Origin: an uncultured Granulosicoccaceae bacterium
Lineage (GTDB): Bacteria; Pseudomonadota; Gammaproteobacteria; Granulosicoccales; Granulosicoccaceae
Assembly (NCBI GenBank): GCA_937951695.1
Contig: CALFBL010000266.1
Coordinates: 1 to 5,962, forward strand
Direction of reading: 5' to 3'
DNA length: 5,962 nt
Part shown: piece after piece, positions 1 through 5,116 of the stretch
How positions within the stretch are numbered: position 1 is the stretch's first letter
Layout of the letters: each line of letters opens with the position of its first letter
The notes under the pieces: model-generated
Database searches by the model: none
What the model was told of the DNA's origin: nothing
The model's input: only the letters and a program-made list of their open reading frames with translations
Position numbers and translations under genes: made by a program

Positions 1-182
1 GCGTGTCTTACGCCACCGGTGAGTTTCTGGGTGGCCCACTCGATAAACGATTCCCACAACGGCCGTGCCTGCTCTTGACGCACTCGACGTGTTTCCTGAG
101 TATCAGCCTCCCGCGCTTTAAGCTTTCTCTCAATCGCGTACAACGCGTTGTAGCGCTTTAACCCTTCGTTGGCCACCGCCAT
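1..182 (-). pseudogene. IS66-family transposase fragment (internal part, partial at both ends)
   Basis: Reading the minus strand from 182 down to the window edge gives about 60 uninterrupted codons. They contain the stretch YNALYAIERK, followed by an Arg-rich RRVRQEQARPLWESF segment and then IEWATQKL. This is the pattern of IS66 (TnpC) transposases between the second catalytic Asp and the catalytic Glu, where an LYxIE motif precedes an 'R..ARP.WE.f..W' helix. The N-terminal domains and both catalytic Asp residues are missing, because the similarity stops where the IS630 sequence begins near 183. An ATG happens to sit at 182-180, but it is at the breakpoint and is unlikely to be a genuine start. 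The C-terminal part may continue to the left of the window. It belongs to a different IS66 subgroup from the remnant at 3688-4811, which lacks the LYxIE segment, so the two are separate insertions. Family recognition is from memory of conserved motifs. Confidence 0.75.
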
Positions 183-778
183 GGCACCACTTCGAGGAGA
201 AACTAACCGATGTGGTTGGGCTGTATTTAAATCCTCCTGAGAATGCTGTCGTTCTGTGTGTGGACGAGAAAAGCTCTATTCAAGCGTTGGATCGTACGCA
301 ACCCGGTTTGCCAATGAAGAAAGGCCGTGCAGGTACCATGACGCACGACTACAAGAGAAACGGTACCAGTACACTATTTGCTGCCCTCAATGTATTTACC
401 GGTGAGGTGGTCGGTGAGTACAAGCAGCGCCACCGACATCAGGAGTTTCTGTCTTTTCTCAAACCTGTGGAAAAACAGACGCCAAAAGATAGGGAGTTGC
501 ATATCGGTGTCGACAACTATTCGACACACAAACATCAGAAAGTTAAAAACTGGATCAAGAGAAAAATGCGTGTAACGCTTCATTTCAATCCGACCAGCTC
601 GTCGTGGTTGAATCTAGTTGAACGCTTCTTTGGTTTGATTACTGAAAAAGCAATCAAGCGTGGGGTATTTAGTTCGGTCAAAGAGTTGGAAGAGAAGCTA
701 ATGCAATTCATCGATCAGCGTAACGAAAATCCTAAACCGTTCGTCTGGACAAAATCAGTTGAAGTTATCATTGAGTAG
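183..778 (+). pseudogene. IS630-family transposase, N-terminally truncated
   Basis: The frame is open from the junction near 183 to a TAG stop at 776-778, leaving about 198 of the usual 340-360 residues. The retained part is the RNase H-like DDE catalytic domain. Counting from the GTG at 212, the first Asp is residue 18 (VLCVDEKSSIQALDRT), the second is residue 101 (HIGVDNYSTHKH) and the Glu is residue 137 (SSWLNLVERFFG). The last two are separated by 35 residues, as expected for IS630/Tc1-mariner enzymes. The N-terminal helix-turn-helix that binds the IS ends is missing, so the protein should not transpose the element. The frame runs open upstream of 212 with IS630-like residues (HFEEKLTD), so the GTG at 212 is an internal codon and not a true start. 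No clear terminal inverted repeat is visible after the stop. Confidence 0.88.
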
Positions 779-818
779 CACAAGCAAAGGCGGCGCTCAT
801 TTGATTCGCTTGATTGAA

Positions 819-848
819 ACACCACACTACACTACACTACACCACACT
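819..848. repeat. Six tandem 5-bp units (ACACY)
   Basis: Six consecutive pentamers read ACACC, ACACT, ACACT, ACACT, ACACC, ACACT, so only the last base of each unit varies. The array lies 41 bp after the IS630 stop codon and 28 bp before the -35 box of the chromate operon. It could be a slippage-prone microsatellite, a binding site for a repeat-recognising protein, or a scar near the end of the IS630 element. Nothing in the sequence decides between these. Confidence 0.85.
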
Positions 849-875
849 AGTGGGTAAGCCATCGCCCACCACTGA

Positions 876-904
876 TTGACGTAGCGTCCAATACGGTGTT
901 AAAT
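876..904 (+). promoter_or_regulatory. Predicted sigma70 promoter of the chromate operon
   Basis: A -35 box TTGACG (876-881, five of six consensus bases) is separated by exactly 17 bp from a -10 box TTAAAT (899-904, four of six). Transcription would begin near 911, giving a leader of about 80 nt before the start codon at 991. The promoter lies outside the IS630 coding remnant and faces the rhodanese/ChrB and ChrA genes. No separate chrB-type repressor gene is in the window, and I see no clear operator palindrome over the boxes. Confidence 0.55.
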
Positions 905-977
905 GTGCTAACTGGGGCACGCAATGAGCCCTGTGAGGCGCCAGCCAAATCATGCATCTCGTCCACTCAACACTTTT

Positions 978-983
978 GGAGGA
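978..983 (+). promoter_or_regulatory. Shine-Dalgarno site fixing the start at 991
   Basis: GGAGGA stands 7 nt before the ATG at 991. It is a near-perfect ribosome binding site and is the reason for preferring 991 over the in-frame ATG at 952. The 952 codon has no comparable site, and the 13 extra residues it would add do not look like part of a rhodanese fold. Confidence 0.8.
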
Positions 984-990
984 TGCTCTC

Positions 991-1809
991 ATGGCGTCAT
1001 ACAATGAAATTTCTGTAGCCACCCTGGCCCGTTTAATCGGAACGCACGACTGCCCGGTCCTGCTGGATGTTCGCATCGACGAGGACTTTAACGCAGACCC
1101 CACGCTTATCCCTGGTTCCTACCGTCACGCGTACACCGATGTTGCCGCTCTGGCTCCTGAGCTAGCCGGAAAATCTGTCGTAGTTTACTGCCAAAAAGGT
1201 CTGAAAATCAGTCAGGGCGCTGCGGCGATTCTAAGAACCTTAAACGTCGCAGCTGAGGTGCTTGAAGGCGGACACCATGCGTGGCGAGATACAGGTAATG
1301 CATCAGTATTAGCGGAAAAGCTGCCGCCGCCAAATCACTCTGGCCAAACCGTTTGGGTCACACGACACCGCCCGAAAATTGATCGAATCGCCTGTCCTTG
1401 GCTCATCCGTCGATTCATCGATCCCAACGCGCAGTTCCTATTTGTCGCGCCCAATCAAGTCAACAACGTGGCTGATCGCTTTAATGCGACCGCGTTTGAT
1501 GTTGAGGATGTGTTCTGGAGTCACCGCGGTGAGTTCTGCACGTTCGACACCTTCGTTCAGGAGTTCGGCATCGAAAATGACGCGCTTGCTCGCCTCGCTC
1601 GCATTGTTCGGGCTGCGGACACGAACCAACGCGACCTGGCACCCGAATCCGCCGGACTGCTTGCCGCCTCGCTCGGTCTGTCTCGTATGTATCGGGATGA
1701 TCTGGCGCAGTTGGAAGCGGGAATGATCTTGTATGACTCGTTTTACCGCTGGGCCAGAGATGCGTTTGATGAGGAGCACGATTGGCCTGCCACACGAGCC
1801 AAGGGCTAA
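991..1809 (+). CDS. Rhodanese-ChrB domain chromate resistance protein
   Basis: A 272-residue soluble protein in two parts. Residues about 5-105 form a rhodanese domain: LLDVR at 24-28, the active-site loop VVVYCQKGLK with the presumed catalytic Cys67, and the closing GGHHAWRDTG at 93-102. The loop ends in Lys72, where many sulfurtransferases have Arg. Residues about 120-270 match the C-terminal 'chromate resistance' domain of ChrB, recognisable from WVTRHRPKIDRIACPWLIRRFIDP (122-145, with Cys135). Classical ChrB proteins carry a DNA-binding regulatory N-terminus in place of the rhodanese, so this one may act as a sulfurtransferase or redox partner rather than as a regulator; that is inference. 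No signal peptide or membrane segment is seen. The stop is 3 bp before the chrA start, so the two are co-transcribed. The symbol chrB is often used loosely for such proteins and is left out here because the N-terminal domain differs. Confidence 0.9.
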   Translation: MASYNEISVATLARLIGTHDCPVLLDVRIDEDFNADPTLIPGSYRHAYTDVAALAPELAGKSVVVYCQKGLKISQGAAAILRTLNVAAEVLEGGHHAWRDTGNASVLAEKLPPPNHSGQTVWVTRHRPKIDRIACPWLIRRFIDPNAQFLFVAPNQVNNVADRFNATAFDVEDVFWSHRGEFCTFDTFVQEFGIENDALARLARIVRAADTNQRDLAPESAGLLAASLGLSRMYRDDLAQLEAGMILYDSFYRWARDAFDEEHDWPATRAKG

Positions 1810-1812
1810 AGC

Positions 1813-3084
1813 ATGAATACCCAGCCCACACTCGGCGAGGCAACACGAGTCTGGTGGAGAATCGGATTGCTCTCATTTGGCGGGCCTGCAGCCCAAATCG
1901 CGCTTATGCACAAAGAGGTGGTCGAAACAAAGCGGTGGTTGTCTGAACAGCAATTTTTGAACGCCTTGAGTTTTTGCATGTTGCTACCCGGACCTGAGGC
2001 GATGCAATTGGCGACCTATTCTGGTTGGCGATTGCACGGAACTCGCGGTGGCCTGATCGCCGGGTTACTATTTGTTCTGCCCGGCTCTATAGTGATGATG
2101 GTGCTCGCCATCCTTTACAGCACCCTTGGGAATGTACCGTTGGTTTCGGCGCTTTTCTATGGAATAAAAGCCGCGGTTTTGGTCATCGTTGTTGAAGCCT
2201 TGTTGCGCGTCTCTAAAAAGGCCTTGCAGAAAACCGCTCATTGGGTAATTGCGCTGTCAGCTTTTATCGGAATTTTCTTTTTTTCCTTACCTTATCCCTT
2301 GATTGTGTTAGCCGCGGGGTTGGTCGGCTTCGTTATGAGTTCAGAAGTCACAGAAAGCTACGCAGCTGATACAAAAACCGTGGCGGTATTTGCAAGTCTG
2401 AAAACCGTGATGCTATGGCTGGCGATTTGGCTATTGCCATTGATTGCATTAGGCTTGTTGGGTGCTCCCGCTATCGTGGTAGAAGTAGGCAAATTCTTCT
2501 CAACCTTAGCGGTGGTGACTTTCGGCGGCGCATACGCAGTTCTTGCTTATATGGTGCAAGACGTGGTGGTTCAGTTCAATTGGGTGGATGCTGGAGAGAT
2601 GGTCGACGCGCTGGGACTTGCAGAAACCACGCCGGGGCCTTTAATTCTTGTCACGCAGTTCGTTGGCTTTTTAGCTGGCGCCAATGCAGGCGGAGTTTGG
2701 TTAGGCATAGGCGCCGCCTTGGTCGCGCTGTGGGTGACGTTTGCGCCCTGCTTCTTATGGATATTTGTCGGCGCCCCGTACATTGAATGGATATCCAGTC
2801 AGGCCCGGTTAAGAGGAGCGCTCACAGCGATCACAGCGGCGGTCGTTGGGGTCATACTGAACCTCTCAGTGTGGTTCGCCATGCACGTACTGTTTTCTGC
2901 GGTGAATCGTATCGAGTTTGGCTTTCTATCGCTGTGGTGGGTTCAGCCGAGCTCCGTGCAGTGGTTGTCGTTAACGCTGTTTATTCTGAGTTGCGTACTG
3001 GCGTTCCGACTTCACTGGGGAATTATTAAAATTCTGGTTGTGGTGTCGGTTCTGGGGGCAGCGCTGAGGTTTCTCACCACTTAG
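1813..3084 (+). CDS. chrA: Chromate efflux transporter ChrA
   Basis: A 423-residue, strongly hydrophobic inner-membrane protein of the CHR (chromate ion transporter) superfamily, at the usual length of the long two-domain form. The family exports chromate from the cytoplasm using the proton motive force. The two homologous halves are visible. The N-terminal half has LLSFGGPAAQIALM (19-32) and the hallmark LLPGPEAMQLATYSGW (57-72). The C-terminal half has VTFGGAYAVLAYM (about 235-247) and ETTPGPLILVTQFVGF (about 271-286). Around ten hydrophobic spans fill the rest, with basic loops such as RVSKKALQK after the first cluster. The ATG at 1813 follows the upstream stop by 3 bp and has a weak AAGG at 1801-1804, suggesting translational coupling. 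No frameshift or loss of motif is seen, so the gene should be functional. Chromate is the likely substrate, though some CHR proteins may move sulfate or other oxyanions. Confidence 0.95.
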   Translation: MNTQPTLGEATRVWWRIGLLSFGGPAAQIALMHKEVVETKRWLSEQQFLNALSFCMLLPGPEAMQLATYSGWRLHGTRGGLIAGLLFVLPGSIVMMVLAILYSTLGNVPLVSALFYGIKAAVLVIVVEALLRVSKKALQKTAHWVIALSAFIGIFFFSLPYPLIVLAAGLVGFVMSSEVTESYAADTKTVAVFASLKTVMLWLAIWLLPLIALGLLGAPAIVVEVGKFFSTLAVVTFGGAYAVLAYMVQDVVVQFNWVDAGEMVDALGLAETTPGPLILVTQFVGFLAGANAGGVWLGIGAALVALWVTFAPCFLWIFVGAPYIEWISSQARLRGALTAITAAVVGVILNLSVWFAMHVLFSAVNRIEFGFLSLWWVQPSSVQWLSLTLFILSCVLAFRLHWGIIKILVVVSVLGAALRFLTT

Positions 3085-3090
3085 ATTTTG

Positions 3091-3114
3091 CCCTATCGTA
3101 TCCCGCGAATAGGG
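3091..3114. other. Weak inverted repeat after chrA
   Basis: CCCTAT (3091-3096) and ATAGGG (3109-3114) could pair as a 6-bp stem with a 12-nt loop, just after the chrA stop. There is no following T-tract, so it is not a standard intrinsic terminator. It could modestly protect the 3' end of the message or be chance. The rest of the convergent gap up to 3224 shows no better terminator for either gene. Confidence 0.25.
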
Positions 3115-3224
3115 TCGTGTGGCGCTGACCCGTATACTGTGTCGCCTGCATCTCCAACTGAAGAAACGCTGTTGTTACCGTTTGCTATTTTTCGCCTTTT
3201 CTTTGCTAATTCGGATTCTTTTCG

Positions 3225-3521
3225 TTATTTTGTCTTTACGGAACGCGATGCCCACATTTGTTCTTCACTGAACTGTGAAGCTTTCAACTGAATCTTTAAC
3301 TGATCATCGAATTCTTTTTGTTTTAAATACTTATGGATGATCACACCACACTGACGGCAGATCTCATCATTGCCCGATGGTAGCTCACACGCGGGGCAAA
3401 TAACATCAGCGGACTCTATTCCAGCAACCGGGATTAGCGACAGGCCTGCGTCACCCGCACGGCACGAGAATCCCAACTTCATAAGACGCTTGATGTGCTC
3501 GTCTACATCATCCTTATCCAT
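3225..3521 (-). CDS. Small zinc-ribbon protein, function unknown
   Basis: A 98-residue protein on the minus strand, converging on chrA. I do not recognise the family. Residues 1-39 are a charged N-terminus with a short helix-like stretch (DEHIKRLMKLGF) and an AGDAGLSLIP segment. Residues 42-58 hold CPAC and CRQC, giving four cysteines spaced C-x2-C-x9-C-x2-C, the layout of a zinc-ribbon knuckle, followed by GVIIHKY. The tail from 66 to 98 is polar and Lys/Gln/Glu-rich, compatible with a helix. There is no signal peptide or membrane segment. The ATG at 3521-3519 has only a weak purine-rich site (TAAAG) upstream. A TCTGC/GCAGA hairpin at 3521-3534 covers that site and could limit translation. 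The clean zinc-ribbon supports a real gene. A metal-sensing or nucleic-acid-binding role is possible but unproven. Confidence 0.65.
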   Translation of the reverse strand: MDKDDVDEHIKRLMKLGFSCRAGDAGLSLIPVAGIESADVICPACELPSGNDEICRQCGVIIHKYLKQKEFDDQLKIQLKASQFSEEQMWASRSVKTK

Positions 3522-3534
3522 CTGCTTTAGCAGA
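3521..3534. other. Small hairpin over the start region of the zinc-ribbon gene
   Basis: TCTGC (3521-3525) and GCAGA (3530-3534) are perfect complements around a TTTA loop. In the minus-strand transcript this 5-bp stem would end at the start codon and include the only candidate ribosome binding region. It may lower initiation, or it may be chance. Confidence 0.3.
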
Positions 3535-3606
3535 ATATAAGGCTAATTCATGACAGATACAGATTTATAAACGCCTGCAAATTTTTCCTCTGGAAGGGTA
3601 GCTGCT

Positions 3607-3624
3607 CACCCTCTCCATAGGGTG
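3607..3624. repeat. Inverted repeat in the IS66 left-end region
   Basis: CACCCT (3607-3612) and AGGGTG (3619-3624) form a perfect 6-bp inverted repeat with a 6-nt loop, just upstream of the transposase promoter. It could be a transposase-binding or regulatory structure near the element's left end. No T-tract follows it, so it is unlikely to be a terminator. Confidence 0.45.
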
Positions 3625-3633
3625 CTGATCAAA

Positions 3634-3661
3634 TTGGAAATCAATTCCAAGCTTGTATAAT
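3634..3661 (+). promoter_or_regulatory. Promoter of the IS66 transposase with overlapping palindrome
   Basis: A perfect -10 box TATAAT (3656-3661) lies 16 bp after a -35-like TTGGAA (3634-3639, four of six bases). The -35 is also the left arm of an inverted repeat, TTGGAA (3634-3639) with TTCCAA (3645-3650), spaced by 5 nt. A protein bound there would cover the -35 and spacer and block RNA polymerase, so the palindrome is a plausible operator. It reads toward the transposase remnant. Confidence 0.55.
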
Positions 3662-3687
3662 CAGAATTCGGAGCTAAAAAATTATGT

Positions 3688-4811
3688 GTGGCAAGCGTCA
3701 ATACAACATCAATCCGTGAGGAAATCACTCACATCAAAGAGCAACTGGACGAACTGGTTCGTTCGGGTAAGGTGGCTGATGAGACACGTATGCTGGTCAG
3801 TACCTTGCTGATGATCATTGACATGCTGGTCGCGATTTTTCTTGAGAAGAGTACTAAAAAGGGTAATAAGAATTCGAGCATACCTTTTTCACAGACAGAC
3901 GAAGACAAGAGCTCAAAACCACCACGCAGGCCAAACAACAAGCGCGACCAGCACGACGAGCCCTTTGCGAACAGTCGTACCGAGGAGTCTGTGGAAGTCT
4001 CACCTGTGTACCGCTGCGAGCGCTGTGGAGAGAATCTGCATCAGGTGCAAGTGGATGTCTATGAGCGGCGTACGCGCATTGACATCGTGTTTGAGACGCG
4101 TATCGAGCATACGGATTCCGAGATAAAGACGTGTCCATCTTGTGAGTATGTCAACAAGGGGAGCTTTGCAGCCGATCTGGCAGATCCTGAGCAGTATGGA
4201 CTGGGCGTCAAGGCATTCGTATTGAACCTGCTGGTGGCCCAGATGGTTTCCTTCAACCGGGCTCAGAGGTTATTGAAGAATCTGATCGGTCGGGCCCTCT
4301 CTCAAGCCACCCTGCTGAAGTACATCCTGCAGTTGCACGAGGCGTTGGCACCGTGGGAAGATCAGGCTATCCAGTTGTTGCTGGCTCCTCGCCAGCGATG
4401 AACGTTGATGAAACCTCCATGAGGGTAGAAAAATCAAAACACTGGGTGCATGTGTATTCAGTGGGGGATATAACGCTTAAACGGCTGCATCCAGGACGTG
4501 TCAAGGAGGCCATTGATGAAATCAAATTTATTCCTCGTTACGGAGGCGTCATCGTTCATGATTGTTGGCCATCCTATTTTAGCAACGAACAATCAGCTGA
4601 TGCGCTTTGTGGGTCGCAGTTGATGCGGGAGTTGGAATTCGCCATCAATTCCAACGACTACGCGTGGGCGCGCACTATGAAACGCCTACTCAAAGAGACC
4701 TGTGCCAAGGTGTCGTCTCGAAAGAGCAAGCGGCTCAACGCTGATGAATACGCGAGTCTGGAGAAGCGCTACCGAAACATACTCACACGTGGTATTGCTG
4801 AATTGCCGTAA
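3688..4811 (+). pseudogene. IS66-family transposase, frameshifted and 3'-truncated
   Basis: The first frame (3688-4401, 237 codons) starts MASVNTTSIREEITHIKEQL. It contains the low-complexity linker, with 'NSSIPFSQTDEDKSSKPP', seen in IS66 transposases. Its zinc-binding region has Cys110, Cys113, Cys149 and Cys152, and is followed by the conserved LNLLVAQMVSFNRAQRLL and LLKYILQLHEALAPWE stretches. Around 4385-4400 the similarity moves to another frame, where PAMNVDETSMRVEKSKHWVHVYS resumes. A one-base deletion explains this, and no slippery heptamer is present, so decay is more likely than programmed shifting. The second part keeps the catalytic Asp at 4407-4409 and the one at 4560-4562 (VIVHDCW). 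It ends at RYRNILTRGIAELP with TAA at 4809-4811, well short of the region carrying the catalytic Glu. The enzyme must be inactive. The GTG at 3688 is preceded by an out-of-frame ATG at 3684 that fits the GGAG at 3670-3673 better. Confidence 0.9.
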
Positions 4812-5116
4812 ACACGCACTACCCGGCACATGTTGAGGTCAATTCACGTTCGTAGGACCCTCTGGTTTCCTATTGTCAGTTGAGACCGAGTATGAAAAAA
4901 CGAGCCAAACGACGCAGCCCCTGACCAGTAAGCCAGTATCAGCGTTCGATGTAATTACTCGGACGAGTCCTGCTCTCAGCGTTTCAGCCTAGACCATCTT
5001 CGCTGATCTGCAGCCACTTCCGCTCTGACGCCGGCCGCATCGAACTGTGCCAGAATGGATTGCCCAGCACTCCAGCCTTTACGCGGACCTCACTTGTAAC
5101 CCCACAGGAAGTACCT
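4812..5116. other. Non-coding interval between the IS66 remnant and the aminotransferase
   Basis: About 305 bp with no convincing gene on either strand. Open stretches exist but are short: roughly 50 codons on the minus strand ending near 4840, and about 35 codons on the minus strand around 4986-5090 ending in a run of basic residues (RRWSRLKR). Neither has a recognisable domain. A small palindrome, GTAATTAC, lies at 4951-4958 and is followed by ACTCG (4957-4961) with CGAGT (4964-4968). I could not pick out a convincing promoter for the downstream gene, although one should be here. The left edge is the breakpoint of the IS66 remnant. Confidence 0.5.
5106..5111 (+). promoter_or_regulatory. Shine-Dalgarno site of the aminotransferase
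   Basis: AGGAAG lies 5 nt before the ATG at 5117. It is a good ribosome binding site and supports that start. The encoded N-terminus (HLSQWDRENFFHPSTHL) also looks like a natural beginning for class III aminotransferases of this type. Confidence 0.65.

Larger units (their letters stand above)
3595..4811 (+). mobile_element. Decayed IS66-family element, single-transposase type
   Basis: This span covers the upstream promoter region and the broken transposase at 3688-4811. No tnpA or tnpB accessory genes precede the transposase, which fits the ISBst12-like IS66 subgroup that carries only the DDE transposase gene. The left boundary near 3595 is a guess, placed where the sequence becomes rich in short inverted repeats ahead of the promoter. 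The right boundary is set where transposase similarity stops at about 4808. I could not match a right terminal repeat, so the right end appears deleted and no target-site duplication can be assigned. Confidence 0.55.

Noticed and set aside
819..848. CRISPR-like array
   Set aside because: The units are 5 bp and contiguous with no spacers, so it is a simple tandem repeat.
837..1103. Minus-strand open frame of 88 codons over the chr promoter and start of the rhodanese gene
   Set aside because: It overlaps a well-supported gene and promoter, has no recognisable motif and lacks a ribosome binding site.
1379..1876. Open frames on both strands inside the ChrB-domain region
   Set aside because: They are alternate-frame readings of a gene with clear domain evidence, and their translations are low in plausible protein features.
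2415..3029. Plus-strand open frames inside chrA in another frame
   Set aside because: They are Arg- and Cys-rich translations typical of shifted reading of a membrane-protein gene, and chrA is intact in its own frame.
3091..3114. Intrinsic terminator for chrA
   Set aside because: The stem is only 6 bp with a 12-nt loop and no T-tract, so it is listed only as a weak inverted repeat.
3088..3291. A 67-codon plus-strand frame starting at TTG after chrA
   Set aside because: It has no ribosome binding site and no recognisable motif, and it overlaps the end of the zinc-ribbon gene, which has better evidence.
3729..4256. Minus-strand and alternate plus-strand frames within the IS66 remnant
   Set aside because: They are shadows of the transposase frame, which matches the IS66 family throughout.
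1..4811. The two IS66 fragments bounding one composite transposon
   Set aside because: The left fragment has the LYxIE segment and the right one belongs to a subgroup lacking it, so they are not copies of one element and cannot have moved the chr genes as a pair.
4892..4924. A 10-codon basic peptide, MKKRAKRRSP
   Set aside because: It is too short, has no good ribosome binding site and no coding signal beyond a start and a stop.
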